Shown: in pieces, positions 25,359 to 34,211 of the stretch | Position numbering within the stretch: the stretch's first letter is position 1 | How the letters are laid out: each line of letters opens with the position of its first letter | Assembly (NCBI GenBank): GCA_947474675.1 | Contig: CANJKA010000018.1 | Span: forward strand, 1 to 43,968 | Length of the DNA: 43,968 nt | DNA from: Flavobacteriales bacterium | GTDB taxonomy: Bacteria > Bacteroidota > Bacteroidia > Flavobacteriales_D > Crocinitomicaceae | Direction of reading: 5' to 3' | Program-made: the position numbers and the translations under genes | Notes under the pieces: generated by a model | What the model was told of the DNA's origin: nothing | Database searches by the model: none | The model's input: only the letters and a program-made list of their open reading frames with translations

Positions 25359-26483
25359 ATGAAAATTGCTATAAATACTAGATTCTTACTTTCTTCAAAA
25401 ATGGAGGGGTTTGGTTGGTATACATTTGAAATAGTTAAAAGATTAATTGAAAAACATCCTGAAGACGAATTTGTTTTGTTTTTTGATAGGCCTTATGATC
25501 CAAAATTTATTTTTGGTGATAATGTTACACCTGTAGTTTTAAATCCTCCTGCAAGACATCCAATTTTGTTTGTTTATTGGTTCGAGTTTGCAGTTTATAA
25601 AGCTTTGAAAAAGTACAAAGCAGATGTTTTTTTATCACCTGATGGTTACTTGTCATTGCGATCTAAAGTTCCTCAAATTGCAGTTATTCATGATATTAAT
25701 TTCGAGCATTATCCAAAAGATATTCCTTTCATTGCTCGAATTTATTTACGTTTTTTCTTTCCTCTTTTTGCTAAAAAGGCGACTCAAATTATTACTGTTT
25801 CAAATTATTCTAAGCAAGATATATGTTCAAGTTATTCGATCAACGAAGATAAAGTAACTGTTGCTTGGAATGGTGCATCAGAAGAATTTCGTCCTTTAAC
25901 TGAAGATTTAAAGAAGTTTATTAGGGAGAAGTATACGAAAGGTAAACCTTATTTTTTATTTGTTGGAGCACTTCATCCAAGAAAAAATGTTGGTCGTTTA
26001 TTGGATGCTTATTCAAGATATAGAATTACTGTTGATCCGACTCATGAATTAGTAATAGTAGGAGAAGCCTTGTGGAAAAATTCAGGATTTAATATTGAAC
26101 TTTCAAATGAAGTTAAAAACACTGTCCATTTTACAGGGCATTTACCACTTGGAGAATTAGCTAATTTAATGGGGGCAGCATCAGTTTTTGTATATGTCCC
26201 CTATTTTGAAGGTTTTGGAATTCCTTTAGTTGAAGCAATGAAATGTGGTACACCTATCCTTTCAGGTAAATTAACTTCCTTGCCTGAAGTTGTAAATGAA
26301 GCTGCAATTTATTGTGATCCTTTTAATGTTCAGGATATTTTTGAGAAAATGGATGATATTAGTTCGAATGAAACTTTAAAAAATGACCTATCTATCAAAG
26401 GTTTAGAGCGTTCAAAGTTGTTTTCGTGGGATGAATCAGCAGAAATTGTATGGACTGAAATTCTTAAAATTAAATCTTCTTAA
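25359..26483 (+). CDS. Glycosyltransferase family 4
   Basis: A 374-residue GT-B enzyme transferring a sugar from a nucleotide donor. The N-terminal acceptor domain starts MKIAINTRFLLSSKMEGFGW and includes IAVIHDINFEHYPKD. The C-terminal donor domain has FVGALHPRKNVGRLLDAY and the EX7E block FEGFGIPLVEAMKCGTP. The donor and acceptor sugars cannot be told. Its stop overlaps by four bases the 3' end of the convergent outer-membrane protein gene. Confidence 0.93.
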   Translation: MKIAINTRFLLSSKMEGFGWYTFEIVKRLIEKHPEDEFVLFFDRPYDPKFIFGDNVTPVVLNPPARHPILFVYWFEFAVYKALKKYKADVFLSPDGYLSLRSKVPQIAVIHDINFEHYPKDIPFIARIYLRFFFPLFAKKATQIITVSNYSKQDICSSYSINEDKVTVAWNGASEEFRPLTEDLKKFIREKYTKGKPYFLFVGALHPRKNVGRLLDAYSRYRITVDPTHELVIVGEALWKNSGFNIELSNEVKNTVHFTGHLPLGELANLMGAASVFVYVPYFEGFGIPLVEAMKCGTPILSGKLTSLPEVVNEAAIYCDPFNVQDIFEKMDDISSNETLKNDLSIKGLERSKLFSWDESAEIVWTEILKIKSS

Positions 26484-27058
26484 AATTTCAATTTAACACC
26501 TAGTAAATGTTGAAAATAGAAAGATCCTTTATCAGAAAAACTTAATTTCCCCATTGATTGAATATTAATACCAATTTTTTTGCTTACCCAAAATGTTGCA
26601 CCACCTCCACCATTGAAAGTTGGAACGATTGCGTTTCTGTGAGTAACACCAAAACCAGCCATAATGTAAGGATCAAACCAATTTATTTTTTTAGAGAATG
26701 AGAGACTACTATACAATGAATTAAATGAATACTTAGCATTAAAATCAAGAGCCATGAAAAAAATATTTTTTGGATTTGAAGCTCCATCAACAAATTCTCC
26801 TACTTCATAGGTATTTACGGATTCGGATAATTCCATACTGAAATTATCTTTTAAATAATATTCAAAAGAAAATGCTGTCGGAAAAGGGAGAAAATTTAAT
26901 CCATTAAAGAAGTTTTTAGGAGCTAAAATTGGCCTTCTTCCATCATCGTCAACTACGTTCAGTTCCATTCCTAAGACCCAATGTTTTGCTTTAGAATTTT
27001 GAGCACTTAAATTTGTATTTATTAGTAAAAAAAGTATAATGATTTTAAAAGGATTCAT
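26480..27058 (-). CDS. Outer-membrane beta-barrel-like protein
   Basis: 192 residues with signal peptide (IIILFLLINTNLSAQ). The mature part has alternating hydrophobic/polar strands and aromatic girdle residues (FPTAFSFEYYLKDNFSMEL, WFDPYIMAGFGVTHR, GGGGATFWVSKKIGINIQS) and ends in a Phe (LLGVKLKF), the usual barrel end signal. It resembles the OmpA-like/porin-family small barrels of Bacteroidota. No ligand is evident. Confidence 0.8.
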   Translation of the reverse strand: MNPFKIIILFLLINTNLSAQNSKAKHWVLGMELNVVDDDGRRPILAPKNFFNGLNFLPFPTAFSFEYYLKDNFSMELSESVNTYEVGEFVDGASNPKNIFFMALDFNAKYSFNSLYSSLSFSKKINWFDPYIMAGFGVTHRNAIVPTFNGGGGATFWVSKKIGINIQSMGKLSFSDKGSFYFQHLLGVKLKF

Positions 27059-27092
27059 AGTCTATATTTTAATTATACCATAAAATTACAAT

Positions 27093-27119
27093 AAAGAATC
27101 GATTCAAAATCGATTCTTT
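27093..27119. other. Perfect 12-bp hairpin in a divergent intergenic region
   Basis: AAAGAATCGATT (27093-27104) and AATCGATTCTTT (27108-27119) are separated by CAA. It lies 34 bp before the minus-strand barrel gene and 154 bp before the plus-strand lipoprotein, where no transcript should end. It may be an operator, a 5'-leader structure or a palindromic repeat. Confidence 0.45.
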
Positions 27120-27272
27120 TAAAACTAAATAACATATAATTGTTTATTACTCTTTCATTTTTAATAGTTTGATGCTGCTAATTAATCAAACTTAAGAATA
27201 TCTTTGCTAAAGAATTTACTTTTTCAACTTTTTGTATTGTATTGAAAAAGAAAATTTAACAAAGAAAAAATT

Positions 27273-27740
27273 ATGAAGAAAATATTTTTTGCTGTAATTA
27301 TTGGAATCAGTTTGATTGGTTGTTCATCGAATGATAGAGTTTTTTCTGAAAATCAAGAACTTTCACCGAAAGTTGAGTGGTTAAAATCAGATGTGAAAAC
27401 TTTTAAAATTCCGATAGAAAATATTGATGAAACATATAAAATGAGTTTAGCTTTTAGGTATACTGAAGGATTTGAATTCAAAGTTTTAAAAGTGAAAGTT
27501 ACTGAAATTTCTCCTAGTAAGAAGGAAACTGTAAAAGAATATGATTTAACAGTTATTGACAACAAGGGTGAATACATTGGCGAACCAGGACTTTCGATGT
27601 TTGATAGTGAACATCTAGTTGAAGCGAATAAGAAATATTCTGAAAATGGAATTTATTCTTATAAAATTGAGCATTCAATGCCGACAGATGTTGTTAATTT
27701 AGCAATGGAAATTGGCGTTATAGTAGATAAAAATAAGTAA
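27273..27740 (+). CDS. GldH-like lipoprotein
   Basis: 155 residues with lipoprotein signal MKKIFFAVIIGISLIGCSS (Cys17). The mature part recalls GldH, a lipoprotein needed for gliding motility and type IX secretion in Flavobacteriia: polar beta-rich start, KEYDLTVIDNKGEYIGEPG, then YSENGIYSYKIEHSMPTDVV and a final MEIGVIVDKNK. The pattern 'GxYxFxIxQxM ... L xxIGLxV' is that of GldH, but individual conserved residues cannot be verified here. No other gld gene is near. Confidence 0.5.
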   Translation: MKKIFFAVIIGISLIGCSSNDRVFSENQELSPKVEWLKSDVKTFKIPIENIDETYKMSLAFRYTEGFEFKVLKVKVTEISPSKKETVKEYDLTVIDNKGEYIGEPGLSMFDSEHLVEANKKYSENGIYSYKIEHSMPTDVVNLAMEIGVIVDKNK

Positions 27741-27765
27741 TTCGAGTATTCAATTTTAAACTAGT

Positions 27766-28281
27766 ATGAGTTTGATTATTCGTGAAGTTTTGTTTTCTGA
27801 ATGCAATATCTTAGCAGATATTAGTAGATCTACATTTTTTGAAACTTTTGTTGAGTACAACACAAGCGAGGATATGGATCAATATTTAGCTGAACACTGT
27901 GTTACATCCAAAATTGAAGCAGAAATGATGGAAGAAAACACTCTTTTCTTTTTTGCTGAATATAATAAAGAAATCATCGGTTTTGTTAAACTTAAATTGA
28001 ACAAGGTTCTTGAAAAATTCAGCAATGCTAAATCCATTGAAATTGAACGACTTTATGTTTCTCAAACACATCATTCGTTAAAAATTGGAGCTTCGTTGAT
28101 GGCTCATTGCATTGATATCGCACAGAAAGGCGATTATGAAATAATATTCTTAGCAGTTTGGGAGCACAATCATAAAGCTATTAAATTTTATGAAAAATGG
28201 GGTTATGTACCTTTTGGATCGCATATTTTTCTTCTTGGAACAGATAAACAAAATGATATTTTAATGAAAAGGGATTTATAA
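27766..28281 (+). CDS. GNAT-family N-acetyltransferase
   Basis: A 171-residue acyltransferase. The acetyl-CoA binding core is visible: IIGFVKLKLN (strand 4), IEIERLYVSQTHHSLKIGAS (the Q/RxxGxG/A region, here HHSLKIGAS, slightly atypical), then IFLAVWEHNHKAIKFYEKWG and GYVPFG. The substrate is unknown. It lies 25 bp after the GldH-like gene and is probably co-transcribed with it. Confidence 0.9.
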   Translation: MSLIIREVLFSECNILADISRSTFFETFVEYNTSEDMDQYLAEHCVTSKIEAEMMEENTLFFFAEYNKEIIGFVKLKLNKVLEKFSNAKSIEIERLYVSQTHHSLKIGASLMAHCIDIAQKGDYEIIFLAVWEHNHKAIKFYEKWGYVPFGSHIFLLGTDKQNDILMKRDL

Positions 28282-28299
28282 AGCAACTCTAAAACTCAC

Positions 28300-28318
28300 T
28301 TTTTATATTATATAAAAA
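28300..28318. terminator. Possible weak A/T hairpin between convergent genes
   Basis: TTTTTATAT (28300-28308) and ATATAAAAA (28310-28318) form an A/T-only palindrome in the 70-bp gap between the convergent acetyltransferase and EnvC-like genes. The position suits a bidirectional terminator, but the stem is weak. Confidence 0.3.
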
Positions 28319-28351
28319 CTCCATGAATAGTAATACAGGCTAACACTTAAT

Positions 28352-29701
28352 TCAATGTGTTACCCAAAGAGTTGGATTGATTGTTAAAACTGCGCTTCCA
28401 ACGACTTGATAAATTTCAAAATGTGCGATTGAGACATTGCTATTAGGAGTAACGATTAAAGATCCAATAGCTTGTTTTGTGTTGACTTTTGAACCTTTTG
28501 TTACATAAGTATCTTGTAAGTTTGTATATACAGTTCTATAGTTTCCGTGTTTAATAATTACAACTTTACCAGCTCCAGGTATATTTAATATACTAGTAAC
28601 TTCACCTTCAAAAACTGCTCTTACTTGTGCGTTTTTAGGTGCACTTATATCAATTCCGCTATTGTTTGTATAAACATTTTCTAAAGTTGGATGAGCATTT
28701 TTACCAAAACCTTCTGTTATTGCTCCTTTATCAACCGGCCAAGGAAGTTTACCTTTATTACTTTCGAAATTTTTATCAAGTACTGCAGATTCTTTAGTTT
28801 CGGCATAGATAATTTCCTTCTTTTCTTCTATTTTTGGTTCAGGTACTGTAACTTCAGTTTTTACATCTGTTTTAGAAGGGGTTGATGATTTTGCTTTTTC
28901 TTGTGCTGCCTTTTTCTTAGCTGCAGCTTCTTCTTTTTTCTTTTTTGCTTCAGATGCTACTTTCCCCGCTTTAATAGAGGCATCTGCGATTTCTTTTTTA
29001 ATTGCAGCATTAATTTTTTCTTTTAGGATGACTTTTTTATATTCATCATCACGTAATTGTACTAACAATTCATTTTCTTTTGATTTGAAATTTTGATAGA
29101 CAACTTGTTGTTTTTCTTTATCAATTAAAATAGCTTCTTTTTCTTTTTTCTTTTCAGAAAGTACTGTTATTTTATGACTTTTTTCTTTTTGAATGGATGA
29201 AATCTCCTTCTTTATTAATCCTTGGTGTTGTTTTATAATTAAAAATTGCTTTTTTTGAATATCTGAAATTTTCTCTAGATATTTTTTCCTTTTTAAAGCC
29301 TTGTAGTATGATTCAGAAGAAAAAATAAACATCATTTTTCCGTACTTATTTCTATGTTTATAAGCATGGATTAATAATTTTTTATATTGCTTCTTTAACT
29401 TTATTAATTTCGCGAATAATAATTTTATTTGTGAATCTTTTTTTACAACTTGAATTTCAGCTCCTCTTATTTGGTTATCATAATTATTTAAAAGTTCTTC
29501 TCTATATTTAATTTGATTGTCAATTAGCTTTAATTCGTTGAGTGATGCTTCTGTTACGGATTTTGATTTATCTAAAAGGAACTTCGTGTTAGAAATTTTA
29601 GTTTCTAATCTATCTTGCTCTTTTTTAAGTTTTTGACTTGTTGATTGAGAAGAAACAGAATAACTTGTAAAAAGAAAAAAGTAAAATATTATCCTCATCA
29701 T
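28352..29701 (-). CDS. EnvC-like murein hydrolase activator (degenerate M23 domain)
   Basis: 449 residues from ATG 29701, which gives signal peptide MMRIIFYFFLFTSYSVSSQ; the frame is open to 29743 inside the upstream gene. A long coiled coil (about 20-250) is followed by a Lys/Ala-rich linker and a C-terminal LytM/M23 domain (LPWPVDKGAITEGFGKNAHP onward). Zinc ligands look lost: the usual HxGxD reads NNSGIDIS, and the usual Y-x-H-L reads VYTNL. HFEI near the end is kept. EnvC and NlpD work the same way: an inactive LytM domain activates amidases at division. ftsX, its usual membrane partner, is also in this window, though not adjacent. Confidence 0.88.
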   Translation of the reverse strand: MMRIIFYFFLFTSYSVSSQSTSQKLKKEQDRLETKISNTKFLLDKSKSVTEASLNELKLIDNQIKYREELLNNYDNQIRGAEIQVVKKDSQIKLLFAKLIKLKKQYKKLLIHAYKHRNKYGKMMFIFSSESYYKALKRKKYLEKISDIQKKQFLIIKQHQGLIKKEISSIQKEKSHKITVLSEKKKEKEAILIDKEKQQVVYQNFKSKENELLVQLRDDEYKKVILKEKINAAIKKEIADASIKAGKVASEAKKKKEEAAAKKKAAQEKAKSSTPSKTDVKTEVTVPEPKIEEKKEIIYAETKESAVLDKNFESNKGKLPWPVDKGAITEGFGKNAHPTLENVYTNNSGIDISAPKNAQVRAVFEGEVTSILNIPGAGKVVIIKHGNYRTVYTNLQDTYVTKGSKVNTKQAIGSLIVTPNSNVSIAHFEIYQVVGSAVLTINPTLWVTH

Positions 29702-29705
29702 TGTT

Positions 29706-30518
29706 TTATTTACATATCTCATATCCTTCCGGAATTGTGACAACTAGAGGTTGTCTTATATTAACTTCTGTCTTTTCGTATGTCAAATCAATTCGAATAT
29801 TGTTTTTTGGTGTCCTTACCTGAATGAGAACATCTTTTGGAATGTGAAAATTTTCAATTAATTCTCGTGTTATGTAATTGATTTCAATTTCTGTAGAATC
29901 ATGTGGACTATTGACCAGAGTTTTTACCAATTCATTCATTTTTGAATTTAAAAAATATTGAATAACAATGTCGTCACTAGGGTTTCTTTCGTTTCTTCTA
30001 ATTTGTATTTTCTTATGTGAAGAAATAACATAATTTGTTGGATCTTGCATTTGAAAATACCTTTGGGTTGTATCATAATCTAATGGTAAACCTAAGAATA
30101 ATTCTTCTACATTATTGTATTTAAAATCGATTCCAAATGTTTCTTTTATGAAAGATAAATCTTTAAATATTAAGCATTTATCAATTCTATTTACGATTTT
30201 TAATGAATCTTTGGTGATCATTGATGTGATAACTGGAATTGCAGCATAAGAAACAGTTAAATTTATTGCACTATCTGATACCATTCTAATAGAAGTTTTG
30301 AATGCTTTTTCCGTTGTAGTATCTGAATAACTTGTTGTGATTTTAGAATAAAAGAAAGAAGGTTTTCTTGTAGAAATACTATCTAAAGCATGAAGTAATT
30401 CGCTTCTTCTAGTTTTTTCTAGCTTCACAACAACGGGCTCTATTTCTTTCACCGATCCACAAGATGTAATAAGTATAAGTGTAAAAAGAAAACTTACAAT
30501 TTCAATAGATCGGTTCAT
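29706..30518 (-). CDS. DUF4292 lipoprotein
   Basis: 270 residues with lipoprotein signal (FLFTLILITSCGSVKE). The mature part matches DUF4292 in size and in its LolA/LolB-like beta-rich pattern (TSIRMVSDSAINLTVSYAAI, then FLGLPLDYDT). The family is restricted to Bacteroidota and nearly always sits between a TPR protein and an EnvC-like protein, exactly as here; it may handle outer-membrane lipoproteins. It overlaps the TPR gene by 17 bp and ends 4 bp before the EnvC-like start, so expression is coupled. Confidence 0.88.
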   Translation of the reverse strand: MNRSIEIVSFLFTLILITSCGSVKEIEPVVVKLEKTRRSELLHALDSISTRKPSFFYSKITTSYSDTTTEKAFKTSIRMVSDSAINLTVSYAAIPVITSMITKDSLKIVNRIDKCLIFKDLSFIKETFGIDFKYNNVEELFLGLPLDYDTTQRYFQMQDPTNYVISSHKKIQIRRNERNPSDDIVIQYFLNSKMNELVKTLVNSPHDSTEIEINYITRELIENFHIPKDVLIQVRTPKNNIRIDLTYEKTEVNIRQPLVVTIPEGYEICK

Positions 30519-32253
30519 AATATTCTTTTTTATTAATCTTTTGATTTATATTTTTGTTTGTTGATCCCGCATTTTTTGCTTTAATCCAGAATTCAACTGC
30601 TTTATCAATTTGACCTATTTTAAAATTTACGTCTCCTAGATGTTCTAATATGTTTTTATCAGTCGAATTAATGATATATGCTTTTTCGTAGTATTCTTTA
30701 GCTTTTACAAAATCACCTTTTTGAAAATATACGAACCCATAAGTATCAATAAAAGTAGATTGATTTTGAGAAATTTCATTTGCCTTTTTAATTAATTCTT
30801 CTGCTGTTTGAAAATCAAGTTTAGCCAATGCAAGTCTGAAAGCATAATTATTCATATTGAGAGAACTCATCGGATCTAATGTTAAAGCTTCTTCGTATTG
30901 AACAATGCCTTCTTTGTACTTTTTTAACCCAAATAGGGATTCACCTAATTGACTTTTAAATTCAGAGAGTAAAGATTTATCGTTTATTATCAAATCTTTA
31001 CCCATTTCTAAAGAAGTGATAGCTTCATTAAATTTATTCAATTGATTAGCACCAATACCATTCAATAAATAAATTGATGGAATGGATGGAAATAAATCCA
31101 AGCAAGCTTTACTATCATCATATAATAAATCAAATTTACTATTTTGGTATTCCATCATTAAGACTTGGTTCCATATAGCATATTTCGTTTTATCAAATTT
31201 TAAAGCATTCTTATATGCATTTAAAGCTTTTTCATTTTCTTCCGCTCTTAAATAATAATCTCCTTGGATAGAATAAGCTTTTGAATCGTTTGGATATTGT
31301 TTTACTAAAATGTCAGCCAGCTCATATGCTTCTGGATCTAATTTTGTTGGCTTATCTTGTATTGATATTAATACTTTCATTTTTGTATCGATATCAACAT
31401 CATCACAGATAAATCCTTTTTTCAATTCATTGTAAAAGTCTTTTTTATTCAATTGTTGATTATAAACTTCGGCTAAAAACAGATGAGCTCTACCATTTGT
31501 TGGATCAACAATTACTAAATCTTTTAAAATTTCAATTGCCTTTTTTTCTTGATTAGATTGAAAATAATAGTCAATTAATACACCTAATAATTGTGGGTCC
31601 TTAGGAAATTCTAATCTAGCTTTATTAATTTCAGCAATTCCTTTTTCAGGTTGTTTAATTTGAACGTATAATTTAAATTTTTGAATTGTTAATTCAGGAT
31701 GTTTTCCTACTTGTTCTTCCGTTTTATCCAACGCTTTTATTGCTTCATTTGCCTTTCCAACTTTTACTAAGCATTCTGCATATCCATATAACCAATCTAC
31801 ATTTGAAGGTTCTTTTTCTACTAATTTGCTAAAACATTTCACGGATTCATCAAACCTATTCTGATCAAAATATTGATACGCTAATTCTTGCGTGTACCAA
31901 ATATTATCAGGAGCATATTTTGCTGCATTTTGTAATGCTTCTAGTGATTTTACGCCATCTTTTTTTATCGTATATATAAGTGATAATGCATAATATACAG
32001 CATCATCGTTTTGTTTTAATCTTAAACAAATATCGAAGCAAGCCAATGAATTGTCTAGTTCACCTTTAGCTTTTAAACGTAAACCTTCGTGAAATTTTTC
32101 AATGTAAGCATAATCAAGTTTAGAGATACTTTTATTCTCAGAAATTGGTGCATTTTTTTTAGTCGCACACGAAACAATATGTGATAATACGAGGCAAATG
32201 CAACTCAATTTTAAAATGAATTGAGATTTTATCTTTAAACTATTTTTAGCCAT
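30502..32253 (-). CDS. TPR-repeat lipoprotein
   Basis: 583 residues. The N-terminus (ILKLSCICLVLSHIVSCATK) is a lipoprotein signal with Cys in VSCATK. The rest is roughly a dozen tetratricopeptide repeats; clear ones read PSNVDWLYGYAECLVKVGKA, DSKAYSIQGDYYLRAEENEK and DKNILEHLGDVNFKIGQIDK. It is a protein-protein interaction scaffold, probably at the outer-membrane inner face. It sits between a sugar nucleotidyltransferase (9 bp) and DUF4292 (17-bp overlap). Confidence 0.9.
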   Translation of the reverse strand: MAKNSLKIKSQFILKLSCICLVLSHIVSCATKKNAPISENKSISKLDYAYIEKFHEGLRLKAKGELDNSLACFDICLRLKQNDDAVYYALSLIYTIKKDGVKSLEALQNAAKYAPDNIWYTQELAYQYFDQNRFDESVKCFSKLVEKEPSNVDWLYGYAECLVKVGKANEAIKALDKTEEQVGKHPELTIQKFKLYVQIKQPEKGIAEINKARLEFPKDPQLLGVLIDYYFQSNQEKKAIEILKDLVIVDPTNGRAHLFLAEVYNQQLNKKDFYNELKKGFICDDVDIDTKMKVLISIQDKPTKLDPEAYELADILVKQYPNDSKAYSIQGDYYLRAEENEKALNAYKNALKFDKTKYAIWNQVLMMEYQNSKFDLLYDDSKACLDLFPSIPSIYLLNGIGANQLNKFNEAITSLEMGKDLIINDKSLLSEFKSQLGESLFGLKKYKEGIVQYEEALTLDPMSSLNMNNYAFRLALAKLDFQTAEELIKKANEISQNQSTFIDTYGFVYFQKGDFVKAKEYYEKAYIINSTDKNILEHLGDVNFKIGQIDKAVEFWIKAKNAGSTNKNINQKINKKEYYEPIY

Positions 32254-32262
32254 TTATAAAAC

Positions 32263-33270
32263 TTATGAAATTATAGAATAATCGCTCAAACTAAGATCTC
32301 TAGCTAATCCTTTGTATTTTGAATTAGAACCTAACATTGAGTCTTTTAAATTTGCGTCTACAATAATTGCGTCGTGCTGAAGAATACTGTTTTTGATGAT
32401 TGAATTTGTAACCATTGAACCTTTCCCTAAAGATACATGTGGTCCAACAACTGAGTTTTCTAAAATTACATCTCTACCAATATAACAAGGTGGAATTATT
32501 ATTGAATCAATTAATTTTGCTGTAGGATGAACCATATTTATCCCTTTCTCTTGATCATATTCTAAAACACGTTGATTTGTAAAAACTGTTACCTCCTTGT
32601 TACCGCAATCTAACCATTCTAAAACTTCACCTGGTTTGAATTTTTTCCCAGATTCTGTTAATCTTCTTAATGCATCTGGTAATTGATATTCACCACTTTT
32701 TATTACATCGTTATCAATCAAGTATTCACATTCTTTTCTTAACGCAGCACCATCTTTGAAATAATAAATCCCAATCATTGCTAAATCAGAAACAAAAACG
32801 TCTGGTTTCTCAACGAAATCTATTATTTCACCTGCATCATTCATTTTTATAACGCCGAAAGCACTTGGGTTATCAATTTGTTTAACCCACAAAATCCCGT
32901 CAGCAGTTGGGTCAATTTTAAAATCTGCTTTAAATAATGTGTCTGCAAAAGCTACTACTACTGGTCCATCAAGCATTTCTTTTGCGCATAATACAGCGTG
33001 AGCTGTCCCTAATGCCTGATCTTGGTAACAAATAGTGCCTTTTGCTCCTAGTTTTTCTGCTACTGCAATTAATTCAGCTTCCACTTCTGGACCAAAATCA
33101 CCTATTACGAAAGCAATTTCCTCTATTTTCTCACTGCAAACGGCAGCAATGTCTTCTACCAAACGGTGAACAATAGGCTTTCCACCTACTGGTAATAATG
33201 GTTTTGGTACTGTTAAAGTATGAGGACGTAAACGACTTCCTCTTCCTGCCATTGGTACAATAATTTTCAT
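32263..33270 (-). CDS. Sugar-phosphate nucleotidyltransferase
   Basis: A 335-residue NDP-sugar pyrophosphorylase that activates a sugar-1-phosphate with an NTP. The nucleotide-binding motif is PMAGRGSRLRPHT with VPKPLLPVGGKPI; the Asp of VAFADTLFK is the metal ligand. The C-terminal part (about 240-320) is a left-handed beta helix with hexapeptide repeats (CYIGRDVILENSVVGPHVSL). The sugar is not determined by sequence; mannose-1-phosphate and glucose-1-phosphate are both possible. It lies 30 bp after dut. Confidence 0.93.
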   Translation of the reverse strand: MKIIVPMAGRGSRLRPHTLTVPKPLLPVGGKPIVHRLVEDIAAVCSEKIEEIAFVIGDFGPEVEAELIAVAEKLGAKGTICYQDQALGTAHAVLCAKEMLDGPVVVAFADTLFKADFKIDPTADGILWVKQIDNPSAFGVIKMNDAGEIIDFVEKPDVFVSDLAMIGIYYFKDGAALRKECEYLIDNDVIKSGEYQLPDALRRLTESGKKFKPGEVLEWLDCGNKEVTVFTNQRVLEYDQEKGINMVHPTAKLIDSIIIPPCYIGRDVILENSVVGPHVSLGKGSMVTNSIIKNSILQHDAIIVDANLKDSMLGSNSKYKGLARDLSLSDYSIIS

Positions 33271-33300
33271 TGTATATATTTTTTAGATGTCCGAAGACAA

Positions 33301-33735
33301 TTATTTCACTCCTGTACTTCCAAATCCTCCTTCACCTCTAACAGTGTCAGAAAGAACTTCAACTTCACTCCATTCAGCTTGCTCTACTTTAGCAAAAACT
33401 AATTGAGCAATTCTTTCTCCGTTATTAATAACAAATTCTTCATTCGATAAATTGATTAGAATAACACCTATCTCACCTCTATAATCCGCATCAATTGTTC
33501 CGGGAGAATTTAAAACAGTTACTCCATTTTTATAAGCTAATCCACTTCTAGGTCTAACTTGTGCTTCATATCCCATTGGTATTTCAAGAAACAACCCTGT
33601 TTTTACAAGTGCTCTTTCTAAAGGTTTCAACGTTATGATTTCAGTTAAATTTGCTCTAATATCTAAACCTGCTGAAGCAATTGTTTCATAAGAGGGTAAA
33701 GTATTTTGGGAAGTATTAATGACTTTGATTTGCAT
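33301..33735 (-). CDS. dut: dUTP diphosphatase
   Basis: A 144-residue trimeric dUTPase, the normal length. All five motifs are present: [11 protein letters not shown] (1), [11 protein letters not shown] (2), [17 protein letters not shown] (3, with catalytic Asp), RIAQLVFA (4) and [10 protein letters not shown] (5, the C-terminal Gly-rich arm). It removes dUTP from the pool and supplies dUMP. A perfect -7 element lies 23 bp upstream (33759-33766), so this gene starts its own transcript within the longer minus-strand train. Confidence 0.98.
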   Translation of the reverse strand: MQIKVINTSQNTLPSYETIASAGLDIRANLTEIITLKPLERALVKTGLFLEIPMGYEAQVRPRSGLAYKNGVTVLNSPGTIDADYRGEIGVILINLSNEEFVINNGERIAQLVFAKVEQAEWSEVEVLSDTVRGEGGFGSTGVK

Positions 33736-33758
33736 ATCTTATTCTTTTCTATAACTGT

Positions 33759-33766
33759 CAAAGATA
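33759..33766 (-). promoter_or_regulatory. -7 promoter element of dut
   Basis: On the minus strand TATCTTTG is a perfect TAnnTTTG, 23 bp before the ATG at 33735. The -33 box is not obvious. Confidence 0.45.
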
Positions 33767-33824
33767 ATAATAAAAATCGGGAAAATAACGTTTCTGAAAT
33801 TGAGGTAGGACAAATGGATTTTGA

Positions 33825-34163
33825 TTTTTTTAACCACAGATTGACACAGAGTTTTTTTCACGGAGTGTCGCGAAGTTTTTCAAAGTGTTATGCAAAAGCT
33901 CAATGTAACGCCCATTTTAGCAACTCCTTTGGCACTCCTTTGTTAAAAACAATCTATGTCCTCTGAATTTAAATATATTTGTCCTTGAAATAGATGAAAT
34001 TCAAACCTATTTCTAAATTTAACTAATGGTTTTCACCGGCTTTTCTAGTGTCTAAATCATATAGACATAAAATTTGAAAAACATTGTTTTTTACATAACT
34101 ACTTTAAAAACAACTTCGTGCAACTCTGCGTATATTACTCTGTTTAAATCTGTGGTTAAAAAA
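33825..34163. repeat. Element with about 83-bp imperfect terminal inverted repeats
   Basis: The left arm (33825-33906) and right arm (34081-34163, inverted) share TTTTTTAACCACAGATT, then ACAGAGT, CGAAGTT, AAAGT, GTTATG and CAATGT in the same order. The interior (about 175 bp) has no gene and includes a mutated copy of the flippase 3' end. It looks like a non-autonomous repeat (MITE-like) or two inverted copies of one dispersed intergenic repeat. No target duplication could be fixed. Confidence 0.6.
34026..34072 (-). pseudogene. Duplicated, mutated 3' end of the flippase gene
   Basis: This 47-bp stretch matches 34219-34265, the last codons of the flippase gene, at 41 of 47 positions. Read on the minus strand it gives FYVYMI-stop-TLEKPVKTIS-stop, against FYVYMVWTLEKPVKTIN-stop in the real gene. 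The Trp codon has become TAG. It is a relic of a duplicated gene end, separated from the intact one by the right arm of the inverted-repeat element. Confidence 0.75.
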
Positions 34164-34211
34164 CTTGATGCATTTGCCCAGAAATCGTCAAAAGTTAAAA
34201 AAATGATAGGT

